This document shows positions 11,948 through 23,100 of a DNA stretch of 64,000 bases, one piece after another. This stretch comes from Mercurialis annua (taxonomy: Eukaryota > Streptophyta > Magnoliopsida > Malpighiales > Euphorbiaceae). The DNA lies in NCBI RefSeq assembly GCF_937616625.2, contig NC_065573.1, forward strand, positions 17,003,001 to 17,067,000, written 5' to 3'. How positions within the stretch are numbered: position 1 is the stretch's first letter; each line of letters begins with the position of its first letter. A program made the translations under genes and the position numbers. The notes beneath the pieces are model-generated. The model was not told where the DNA came from. It made no database searches and saw only the letters and a list, made by a program, of their open reading frames with translations.

Positions 11948-12975
11948 GGCTAATAATCACCCATGGCACCTCAACTTTAGGGGTACGGGCGCTAAACCCC
12001 CTGATGTTTAAAAACGGGCACTAAACCCCCTAAGTTTTGTGTCGGCGCTCACTAAACCCCTTTTGGACGAAATATGACCAAAATACCTCTGGCGCCGTTT
12101 TTTCAGTCAACTGACAATTTAAAAAAAATTCTGACACTGTCATATCATCTGACACGTCAGAAATATATCTTAAAAATTTCAAACACCCAAAATACCCCTA
12201 ATTTAATTTAGAAAAAAAATCAAACCAACCCAATTTAATATAAACCAATCTGTCAACCCAAAAACCGACCCAACCACCACTCCACCAACCGACCCGCCAC
12301 CCGATCACCGCCGGAAAATTTTCCGGTCATCCTCTCCATTTTAAAGATGACCGGAAATTTTCCGGTCATCTTTATCTGTTCCTCTGAGGAACAGATCGCG
12401 ACGGTCTATTCCTCAGAGGAACAGATTCGCGATCTGTTCCTCTGAGGAACAGATCGCGACGGTCTGTTCCTCAGAGGAACAGACCGGCGTCTGTTCCTCA
12501 GAGGAACAGATGCCGCTCTGTTCCTCTGAGGAACAGACCCGTTCCTCAGACCCCGGAAAATTTTGGTGACCGGAAAATTTTCCGGTCATCATTCACTCGG
12601 AGAAGATGACCGGAAAATTTTCCGGTGGTGGTGGAGTGGCGGCGGTTAGATCAGTGGCGGTTTGGATTTAAATGGGTGGTTGGATTTTGGGTTAGGTTTT
12701 TTCATTTTATCAGATATTATATTAAGGGGTGTTTTAGATATTTTCATTTTTTTTGTCTTTTGATGACATGTCATCTGACACTTGGTGCTGTCAATTTTTT
12801 TTTTCTGTTTCAAAAGACAGCCGGCAAACAAAAGACGGCGCTAGGGGTATTTTTGTCCAAAAGGAGTTTTATGAGCGCCGACACAAAGTTTAGGGGGTTT
12901 AGCGCCCGTTTTTAAACATCAGGGGGTTTAGCGCCCGTACCCCTAAAGTTGAGGTGCCATGGGTGATTATTAGCC
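11948..12975. mobile_element. Mutator-like TIR element with GTTCCTCTGAGGAAC array
   Basis: The element starts GGCTAATAATCACCCATGGC and ends with its inverse. The terminal inverted repeats run about 190 bp with few mismatches. A perfect 9-bp target duplication GAGTTTGTT lies at 11939-11947 and 12976-12984. The core (12375-12550) is an array of a 15-bp palindrome, flanked on each side by copies of the palindrome CCGGAAAATTTTCCGG. No transposase is encoded. A related fragment lies at 47940-48325. Confidence 0.9.
12375..12555. repeat. Array of the palindrome GTTCCTCTGAGGAAC / GTTCCTCAGAGGAAC
   Basis: Seven or so copies of a near-perfect 15-bp palindrome, with the central base pair alternating, are separated by short GC-rich spacers such as AGATCGCGACGGTCT that are themselves partly palindromic. 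The whole block can fold into a large nested hairpin. It occupies the centre of the 11948-12975 element. Confidence 0.9.
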
Positions 12976-12984
12976 GAGTTTGTT

Positions 12985-15812
12985 TAAATAGGCTTCTCAT
13001 TTGCCATTTAGATATATGTACAAAAACACAACACACTCAATTAGAAAATTATTCTCCCTACTCTTCTTCTCCTTCAAGTTATCAATCATGGATTCAGGTA
13101 TGTTCCGCATTTAGTTTACTCAAACAATCTTCTAAACAAGAACTTAAGTACTTAATTGATTAAATTTTCTAACATGTCAAACTATAAATTATGCCAAACG
13201 TGAAGAGTATTAGAGTAATTTACTCTAAATTAAATTCAATACTATATATATGTATTGCTGAAGAACTTGTAAAATGCCGTTTATTTTAAGAAATCGTCAA
13301 ATAAAGCTTTAAGAATTATGAAGCTTAATTTTTGTACACTTTCTTTTATAATTCATTAAATTGACACATAAACTTATGAAGATTTGACATCAGTTTGATT
13401 TTTCATATTTATATTTTCATATTTTACTTTTATATTTATATATATATATATGATTTAATCTCTCAAATTTCCGCGATACGCTAATCTATATAATTTGGAT
13501 AGCTAGAAAATCAATTACCCGATATTTGTCACTATTCATATCATATTTGATCTTATTTTCTTTTGTACCAAATTAGATCAAATTTATTTCATCAAATTAA
13601 GAAAAAAAAAAGATCACCTTTTGAATTTAGGAATTTTGGAGTAACAAAATTTATAAATTTCCCACAATCTATAGATATTACTGGAATCCATTGTTTGGTA
13701 TGAAAAAACAATATGACAATGAATGGATTTTTAAATTCTCTCATATTCCAGAATTTCTTATTTAAATTTCCATCTAAAAAGTGAAAAAGTTAAAATCTAT
13801 TTTTTTATGAATAGTAAATTATACTAACATTAAATTATTTCAAATACATCCATATGAATCCATGTATACATTTTAAACGTTAGAATTTAAGAATTCATAA
13901 ATTTCATATTTTATTAATTTAAAATCCATAAATTTAACCCTCAATACTAACTGTACCTATCAAATTTAAAATTTGTCTTTTTTTTTTGACAATCAAATAA
14001 TTTTTTATTGATAATAAAGAGCAGTTACAGGTGTAAGAATTCAGAAAGGGTATAACCGTTTCTAATGACCTGACATGGAACAAGATATAAACCTTGATTC
14101 GCAGATCGCCTTACAAAACAAAATCAAAATTACATAACCGTTCCAATCCTTTTCTGTTTAACAGAAGACTCACAAACTCTTCATAAAAAACAACAAATCT
14201 TTCATATAAAAAGAACAGCAAAACTTTCAAAAAAGAAAGACAATCGCTGTAAAATAGTTATAAAAAAAAACTAATATAACCTATAACGATTTCATCTTCA
14301 ATCTTGAAAGGGCTTAATCCATCTCTGATTTTTTATTTATATATCTATTGAAATTGATGCGCCTCGTTGATAGATTTACCAACAAAAATGGAAAAGATGA
14401 AAAGGAGTCGGTCATTTATTTTATTCTAAAGCAATAAAAAAGAAATGGCTACCGTCAACGGTAAAAATAAACCATTGACGGCAGCCGAAGCGAAAAACAA
14501 AAGAGAACTAGGAAATATTGAGAATTTATTACAACCATCATGTATGACGTAACCTATCATTAACTGATAATTTCGGGTTATCCTCGCAACCAATTATCGA
14601 TAGTAATTAACTAGAAAGTCATACTAACACAATGCAAAGTTGGACATGTCTTCTCCACTATCCAGTATCTATTCTCCACTGTAACCCAATCTTTTTAAAA
14701 CACTGAACGATCTGATTTGAATTCTAAATTAAAATCAATATTTGGTTGATTTGGAATTGAATATTAAATTATTAATAGAATTATTATAAGTCACTAATTG
14801 TTATTAAAAAAAAGAATTAAAAGTGATAGCCATTAAATACAATTCTTAAATAAAATATATCAAATTATAAATTATAGTATATGTAAACAATTTCAAAGTA
14901 ATTAATTTGTTCAGTCATCAAAAAAAAATTGTTCAAGTTTTCTATTAGAGAAAATTTAGTTTAGAACGTTCATCTGATTATAAATTTATAATGTTTCTAT
15001 GACATCTATTCTCTAATAATTAATATATAATAAATTAAAATTTTATTAATTATTAAAAGTTCTGAATTTTTAAAGAAAAACTATAAAAACTATGAAAACT
15101 AATATGTTTTAAAAGATTCTTATTTATGGACTTAATATTAATATTATATTTTAAAAACACTAAATAAATATACTTCACAAATACTAAAAATTATTAATTA
15201 TTAATTTATTTGCTTTGTTCTCCACCAACTTGATAAATTTACAAAAAAAAATTATTTTAGTATTATAACAAAATAAATATGAACACTTTAGTGACGATCA
15301 ATATTCATATAACTAATTAGTGAGTAATAAATTACTTTATTTAATATATATTTTAGAAAATATCTCTAATAATTAATATTTCTACATAATATATTGTAAA
15401 ATTTATAAATTATAAAATATTAAAGCTATTAATTATCCGACACATTACAAAGTTGGTTTCTTGAAATTCCATTGTATAATTGGATAATTTAATTTATTAA
15501 ATAATAAAGAAAAGAAAATCGATTGTTATATGTATATTTATTTTAATATTTAAAATTAAAATAGACCACATCCATTGGTGAATTTTTGTAATAAGAATAA
15601 CAGTTTGAGGTGCAGAGGTCAAAATAGGCATCCTTGTAACAAATGAATTCGTGTTGAACCTTCCCAAGTTATTCCTCAATTTCCTTGAAGTTTCATTGTA
15701 CCATTTATTTTTATTTTTTTGATAATATATAGTACCATTTATTTATTCCACATCACATGTAAAATATCTCAACAAAAATATATTGAGGAGGAAGTATTAG
15801 AAGAATAAAAAA
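12985..15812. other. Intergenic DNA with a possible LINE 3' tail
   Basis: No complete gene is visible. A T run at about 13979-13990 followed by GACAATC looks like the 3' tail of a minus-strand LINE of the same group as the one at 9737, and the non-coding stretch to about 14500 may be its 3' UTR; no target duplication was found. A short hairpin with GGCTACCGTCAACGG arms sits near 14446-14486. The remainder is AT-rich, and the methyltransferase promoter must lie in its last part. Confidence 0.45.
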
Positions 15813-17064
15813 ATGGCAAAATTGTTCATTAAGCAAGCAAAACAATATGCAGAAGGCAGGCCAAGTTATCCGCAAGATTTGTTCCAATTCATTGCTTCTA
15901 ACACTCCAATTAGAGATCTCGCATGGGATGTTGGCACCGGAAGCGCCCAGGCTGCTCAATCTGTGAGTCCTCTCTCTAAATTTACGATTTCATCATAGTT
16001 TGATGTCATCTATAGCCAAATTTTATAATGTTAATTTCAATTATATTCCGTCACTAAAGTCCGTGACCATTTTCTGCCTCGAAATCATCACAAATGGCCG
16101 TGAACAAAGGCGGAACTAGGATGGAGTGAGGTAGGGTGGTTGCGCCATCCCGATTCTAAAATATTAAAAATTGATGAGTACTAAATAATTATTTTAATGA
16201 AGATTGAATTATTTTTAAAAAAGTTTAAACCAAAATACATATGTTGTTTGATTTTTAAAAAAATCGAACGACATATAGGTTTAAAAAACATGTCGTTTAA
16301 TCTAATTTGATTTTAACAAAAAGTCAACTATCAAATTTTAGGCCGAATTGTGTATCTTTCGAATAAAAAACTGCTCCACCTAAATAAAATTACTGATTCC
16401 GTTAATGGCCATGAATTTCCAGCTTGCTAGGATGTACAAGAATGTAATAGCCACAGACACAAGCCTAAAGCAGCTAGAGTTCGCACCGAAAATCTCCAAC
16501 GTTCGATATCAATGCACTCCTCCGGTCATTCCGATGAACCAATTCGAAGAATTAATTTCATCGGAATCCAGTGTTGACTTAGTTACAGTTGCTCAAGCCC
16601 TCCATTGGTTTGAACTCCCCACATTTTATGAGCAAGTGAAGTGGGTACTTAAGAAGCCTCATGGAGTCATTGCAGCCTGGTGCTATACAGTGCCCGAAGT
16701 TAACGACTCTGTAGACTCTGTTTTCAAACCATTTTACACCGTTGATTCCAATCCGTATTGGGATTCAGGCAGAAAATGGGTGGATGATAAGTATACAAAT
16801 ATCGAATTTCCGTTTGAGCCGGTGGACGGATTTGATGACACTGGGCCGGTTAAGTTTGTGACTGAAAAAATGATGAAGTTGGATGAGTATTTTACTTATT
16901 TGAAGTCTTGGTCGGCTTATCAAACTGCGAAAGAAAAAGGTGTTGATCTTTTGAGTGATGAAGTGACTCAAAAGTTTAAGAATGCTTGGATTGAAGATGG
17001 GCAAGACAAGAAAGTTGTTAAGTTTCCTGTTCATTTGAGGATTGGTAAGGTGGGGAATTTGTAA
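15813..17064 (+). CDS. SAM-dependent methyltransferase (class I, plant DDB_G0268948-like)
   Basis: A small class I methyltransferase, probably soluble, with unknown substrate. Exon 1 is 15813-15962 (50 codons), the intron is 15963-16422 (GT-AG, phase 0) and exon 2 is 16423-17064 with the stop; the product is 263 aa, the usual length. The start MAKLFIKQAKQYAEGRPSYP is typical of the family. Motif I reads WDVGTGSAQAAQ at residues ~38-49; most relatives have G where this has A (GSGQAA). Motif II acidic residue is in NVIATDTSLKQL. Motif III region is VDLVTVAQALHWF. The C-terminus ends VHLRIGKVGNL. The intron contains TE-like sequence but the frame is intact. Substrate cannot be read from the sequence; relatives act on small molecules. 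I call the gene functional on the grounds of its intact frame and splice sites. Confidence 0.9.
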
Positions 17065-17890
17065 GAATAAGTGTATTATAGTAATATAAGACATAAAAGA
17101 ACTAATGAACTAAAACCTAATAAGACTTGCGGGCGTGTCTGAGTATCTTATGATCGAATGCGACTTGGCATTCGAGTAGTCTGACATCAAACTCGATTCA
17201 ATTAACATCAAATTGGTTTTGAGTATTGTTCGAGTCATTTCGAGTATTTTGCGAGGTAATGCAACTTGATTACATTCCATTTTGCGGGTTTGTAACATGC
17301 ATCGCGCATTTGTAAAGAGTAAACGTGGATAATTGTTCGTTGCGAATAATGGAAATGTGCAACTCTAAATCCTTATACATATATGTAAAAGCTATGCAGA
17401 TAGAATCAAGATCTATTTTGATCCTTTTAAAAAAATATATCAAAATATTTAAATAATTTTATTTAATAACAAAATCAAATGACAGTTATAACCTTTAGTT
17501 AAAAATAAATATTTTAAATTTAAATAATAAAAAAACAAGATAAATATAATTTTTTTAAACCACCGAGTGTAAATTTTAAACACATAAGAGCATTTCCAGT
17601 GCAATGCTATTATTTTATTGAAGCTTTTACTCCCAAATTTAGTGAACTCTCTGCCATCTCTGGTATGAATCCTATAATATTTGAGAACTGCTCCTCCAAG
17701 TGAACATTTCCAGCAGAACCTCTTCTGATTCTGGCCAGCAACCTTTTTCTCTTAACTTTTTTTTCTCCAAACTAGGACTATTTCCTTTCCAGGTTAGCTT
17801 ATTTCTATGAATAAAACATGCTTGCAGGGTTTTCTCAAAAACCATAGAGGTCACAGAGTAATTTAATTCTACGCTTTTGATGCAATGCAC
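17065..17890. other. 3' flank of methyltransferase and spacer
   Basis: No coding sequence is visible. Between 17130 and 17260 there are repeated TCGAGT motifs such as those seen in degraded hAT-type MITEs, but I could not find two ends. Confidence 0.4.
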
Positions 17891-17914
17891 ATGACTACTT
17901 AAAATTCTGCCATT

Positions 17915-18065
17915 TAGCGACGGATTTTTCCGTCGCTAAATGGCCAAAGCGACAGAATTTGTCCGTCGCTCAGTAGTTTGTCGCAAATTTTTGTAGCGAC
18001 GGAAGTTTCAAAAGTTAGTGACGTATTTAGCAACGGATTTGAATCCGTCTCTAATTAAAAAAATT
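17915..18065. repeat. Inverted GCGACGGA/TCCGTCGC repeats
   Basis: TTAGCGACGGATTTTTCCGTCGCTAA-type palindromes and single copies of GCGACGGA recur on both strands. Such clusters are common in the sub-terminal regions of plant CACTA (En/Spm) elements. No CACTA terminus or 3-bp duplication was found, so only the repeat is called. Confidence 0.6.
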
Positions 18066-18849
18066 AAAAAAAAAATATTCTTTTAAAAAATTAAATCATA
18101 AAATAAATTATTTATTTAATACATCACCCACCCGAGCCCTCCGTCATTCATCCCCCGCGACAGGTCATCCACCAGCACCTATCTGTCGATTTTTACAAAC
18201 TTCCTAATAGGTCACCCATCCTTCCTATTGCTCCCACTCAAGACTCTCTAATCATGTAGTTCTCCCGCGTATAGCGCCACCTTAACCAACTCAACCGTAC
18301 AACTTGCAAATTGACCCATAAACTTTTAAAATATTGCAATTAGTCCAACTTTAAGAATCAAATTACAATCTCTTTAGATTTTTATGGCTATTTGTGACTA
18401 ATTACGTTTTAATCCTTAAAATTTGCAGCTATTCACAGATTACGCCTGCTTAGATTCCAGCAAACAAATTAATAGCTCGTCACCCGGACAGATTTCTCTG
18501 GAAATCACATTAGACGCTTCAGTCCCTTATCATTTTTTACCTGTTTGGAAAATAGGTGACATGGAGCAGTTGGAGCTTCTTGAGCGTCTGAAAATGATGG
18601 AGTAGACACTAGAGCGGTTGAAAAGTTTAGAGCGGTTGGAACATCTGAAACTGCTAGTTGACAGATGAAATTTATAGATCAACGCAAATAATTTGTGAGT
18701 TGGAGTTTAATTTTGGTTAAGCAAAATTATATATAAATGGCTTATTAAAGTCATTCATATATAAGGGGCATTGTTTATACCAAAATTAAAATTGCCCAAC
18801 GTCCGAAAGCCCAAAAGAATCAAGGAGATGCTGAAGTCAAAGAAGTCTA

Positions 18850-19505
18850 CAACCCATGATCTTAGCTCAGGATTTGCAATTTTTGGTAGCTCAGGATCTC
18901 CAATTTTCTGGTGGCTCAGCATCTCCCATTTTCGGTAACTTAAAATCTCCAATTTTCGGTATCTCAGGATCTCCAATTTGTCGATAGCTCAGGATCTCCA
19001 ATTTGCCTACAACTCAAGATCTCCAAGAAGCTTACAGCTTAAGATCTCCAATTTGTCGATAGTCCAGGATCTCCAATTTGCCTACAACTCAAGATCTCCA
19101 AGAAGCTTACAGCTTAAGATCTCCAATTTGTCGATAACTCAGGATCTCCAATTTGCCTACAACTCAAGATCTCCAAGAAGCTTACAGCTTAAGATCTCCA
19201 ATTTGTCGATAGCTCAGGATCTCCAATTTGCCTACAACTCAAGATCTCAAGAAGCTTACAGCTTAAGATCTCCAATTTGTCGATAGATCAGGATCTCCAA
19301 TTTGCCTACAACTCAAGATCTCCAAGAAGCTTACAACTTAAGACCTCCAATTTGTCGATAGATCGGGATCTCCAATTTGCCTACAACTCAAGATCTCCAA
19401 GAAGCTTACAGCTTAAGATCTCCAATTTGTCGATAGCTCAGGATCTCCAATTTGCCTACAACTCAAGATCTCCAAGAAGCTTACAGCTTAAGATCTCCAA
19501 TTTTA
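18850..19505 (+). repeat. Hierarchical tandem repeat, 25-bp units in 75-bp higher-order units
   Basis: From 18971 to 19495 a 75-bp unit repeats seven times (starts 18971, 19046, 19121, 19196, 19270, 19345, 19420), with one copy 1 bp shorter. Each 75-bp unit is three diverged 25-bp units, marked CTCCAATTTGTCGATAGC, CTCCAATTTGCCTACAAC and CTCCAAGAAGCTTACAGC, each ending near CAGGAT or AAGAT. Upstream, 18850-18970 holds older, diverged ~25-28-bp units. Because 75 is a multiple of three, long open frames (18978-19286 and 19277-19516) arise with a 25-residue period. No coding role is implied. Confidence 0.95.
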
Positions 19506-20162
19506 GCATATGTTGACAGTTTATCAAAGTGACAATTTTTATGAAAGTGGAGAAAATGTAGAGTTGGAACGTGGGGAATTAATAGTTTTCTGAAAAGCAC
19601 TATAAAAGACAAACGAGACAATGATTACAACCCAAATAAAATCAACCAAAAACTCAAAAACTCCAAGGAGAAATCAATGTCAAACACTTTGGTTTTATGA
19701 AATTATTTGTACTGCAATTATACTTTTTTTATTTTTCAATATTATTTTCAATATCAATTTCAAATACATCGTCAATTTCACTTTTTAAATTACATGAGTT
19801 CTCTTTCAATTTTTAAACGCTTTCAGAAGATTTATTTAAGAACTTTTGAGGGTTTTTACGTCCTTTATCGCTTGATTATTTTCAAAATCTTAAAAATGAA
19901 AGAGATGATTAAAATGTTAACAGAAACAAAAAAGAAAGGACCATACCGTTAAAATTTTAAATAAGAAGGATGGAACTCAAAATTAAGATAAATATAAGGA
20001 GTGTTAAAGTAATTTGCTAGTAATTCAAAACAAGTCCAGTTAGTTAAATATGTGCGGGGGGCTCTGAAACTGTGGAGCACAAATAAAGCCGAAACACTTG
20101 CGCGGCTTTAAATATACAAAACACTAGAAACTAGTGAAAGGTGTGTTTGTTTCCTGAGAAAA
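19506..20162. other. Spacer and P5CR promoter region
   Basis: AT-rich sequence with no gene. About 55 bp before the P5CR start is a TATA-like TTTAAATATA (20106-20115) preceded by a GC-richer stretch (CTTGCGCGGC). This is a reasonable core promoter. Confidence 0.5.
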
Positions 20163-23100
20163 ATGGAGTTAATTCCGATTCCAACGGAAACATACAAATT
20201 AGGGTTTATAGGAGCTGGCAAAATGGCTGAAAGTATAGCAAAAGGCGTCGTTCAAGCAGCCATTTTACCTGCTTCTCGCATCTCTACTTCTCACTCCAGA
20301 CCCAATCGCTGCTCCGCCTTCCAATCCTTCGGCGTCAAAATTCTCCCTCGCAATCAAGATGTAACTTTTTATTTTTAATTTGTCTGTTATTTTCAATTGG
20401 ATTTGATTCTATTTCTGATTTTCTTTTTAAATTGGATTGAAAACAGGTAGTTGAAGAGAGTGATGTGGTCATTTTCTCTGTAAAACCTCAAGTTGGTAAT
20501 ATTCCCCTGCTGATTTTTTTGAATAAATTTGTTTGTTTTGTTATTGTTTTTTGAATATTTTATTTGTTTTTGTTTGTGTTGTTGATGCAGTTAAAGATGC
20601 GGTGTTGCAATTGAAGCCACATCTCACAAAGAAGAAGCTTTTGGTTTCAGTTGCTGCAGGAATTAAACTGAAAGATTTGCAGGTTTTGTATACTACAATA
20701 ATATGGCGTTACTGTTTTTTTTTTTACAGCATTACATGCTTATTGATGATTCTTCATTAATTAGACGCATTAGAGCTGAATGCATTGCTGTGAAAGACGG
20801 GGTAACGCTTAATAATAAGTGTGAGATAACCAAAGATTATGCTCTTTATAATTCTAACTCTCGATTAGCCTGTATTTATGAGACTAAGAACTAGTACGAA
20901 GATTTAGTTTGTGAATGCAGCCCTGTGATATGAGGTTCTACAACCCTACCGCTTATGTCATTCATTTGTTCGTTGTTTCATTTTTTGTATTGAGTTTCAT
21001 CTGATTAGTAAGTCTAGGCACAACAAAAGTTGGCAATATTTCCTATGGATCTGTATGCTTGGTGGAGAGTCAGTGGGGAGAAGAATAAAATAGGAACAAC
21101 AGTTTGGTGTTTGCCCATTTATATAAGTTTGATTGTCTTTTTACTAAAAAAAATGGTTATCTTTTAGGGGATATTTGGTTTGAGAGATCTAAGCTATCCT
21201 TGCAATAATGTTCCCCTTAAGTCAAGTATGATTCTGACTTACATAGATTAATATGATGAAATTTAGTGGTTGCTTACCAACTTATATTATTTGTTAGCCT
21301 ACACTGTTTAGTAACTAAGTAGCTGTAATGGCAAACAACTTGGTCATGTCACTTGACTTCATTTTTCATTACTTGATGTAAATATCATGTTGTCATTAGT
21401 ACTCAAATGTTCATTCTTTCTATAAGAAAACTTGAAGCTAGTTTTTCTTAGTCCTCTGTTAAGTTATTTCCTACACTCAGCCAAATGTCTAATGAGAGGT
21501 TCTTGTACAACGAGGATTTGCCATAGTATTCCTAAGCAGATCATGAATCAACAGCTCCACTCATCCCCTTTCTAAACAAATAAAAACACAAAAAATAAAG
21601 AACGGTCTCTATTTTTTTTAATTTAAGAACTTTCGTTAAGCCATATCATAAACAGTAAAGAAGTGATCAATGAATTTCTGCTCACTTTATATAGAACGAG
21701 ATGTTTGAGCAAAAACATGTGCAACGTTGATCACATATCGCCTAATAAATATAAAATTTAATTATATAATTGCTTAGTTAGAATAGTACAATTAAGCTCT
21801 CTTAACTCTTTTACTTTTATGAAGAAAGACAAAACAAACTTCCGTTAAGAACTTTCCATTAAGAAAGACAATGGTATTCTATTTCGATTTCTTTTATAAC
21901 TGTCTTCTAATTGCGTCAGGTTACGTCGGGTACAGAGAGGTTCTCCGTGAACCAATCGCCTCTCTTCTAATGACAGAAATGAGTCAGTATAATAAATTTC
22001 CAAATAAAGAAAATAAAGCTATTGCGAAAAATGTAATATATGTTTGACCAAATATTTCAATCTATATTGTTGATACATCTCGATCTAACTTTTAATATAA
22101 ATCCATACTTGAAAGATGGAGTTAATTCAATTATTATTATGATTAAAATAAATAAAATAATGATAAAAAATACTAATAAAAGTTAGAAAATAAATTTGAG
22201 ATTAACTAGTGACTACCATCAACCGTTGATTATAGCCAAGAAAATAAAATGTAATATATGTTTGACCAAATATTTCAATCTATATTGTTGATACATCTCG
22301 ATCTAACTTTTAATATAAATCCATACTTGAAAGATGGAGTTAATTCAATTATTATTATGATTAAAATAAAGAAAATAATGATAAAAAATACTAATAAAAG
22401 TTAGAAAATAAATTTGAGATTAACTAGTGACTACCATCAACCGTTGATTATAGCCAAGAAAATAAAATGTAAAAAAGAACTCTAGGGGGGCTAGGATTTT
22501 TTATGAGCACCAAAAGGTAGGATTTTGGAGAAAAGGAGGTTTAAGCAGCAAAGAATTTTACAAAACTAGTGTGTTGAAAGATCTCTATTCATTTCTTGCC
22601 CTTGTGTATTTCAAATTTTTGTTGGCCATTTATCTTGAAAAATGATGTTGAATTCATGTGGTTCGAAATGGATGTAATCTGGGAAAGATGAAAGAAAACA
22701 GAAGAGGAAAGTGTTAATTTTTAGCAGTCTTTCCTTGTGACTTTTCAATCTATTGTACCTTCTTCAATTTCACCCATTTTGTTTTTGTCCATTTTGAACT
22801 TTACTTAGTGGAGTGGTAGACTACTGTTATTTCATGCAGACCATTATGATTTTGTAATTGATGGCTTTAATTTACTTCATTTTGTCCTTATGATGAATTC
22901 AAATTCACGTTTTATTACATTTTGTCCTTTGGACTACCATATTTTTCAACTAAGTATCATTTGCTTTTTGTTTATTATAGGAGTGGGCTGGTCACAGCAG
23001 ATTTATTAGGGTGATGCCAAATACTCCGGCTGCTGTAGGTGAGGCAGCTACAGGTATGGTTCTATATTTTATGGTTATATTACTTTATCTTGTTATTGCA

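Noticed and set aside
12625..12915. 96-codon frame on + strand
   Set aside because: It is the right arm of the palindrome-array element, not a gene.
13080..13100. Possible first exon ATGGATTCAG followed by a GTATGT donor
   Set aside because: A plausible 5' UTR precedes it, but no downstream exon was found within the next 2.7 kb.
18423..18605. 60-codon frame after a TTTGCAG acceptor-like site
   Set aside because: Looks moderately protein-like but no partner exon, start or known family could be found.
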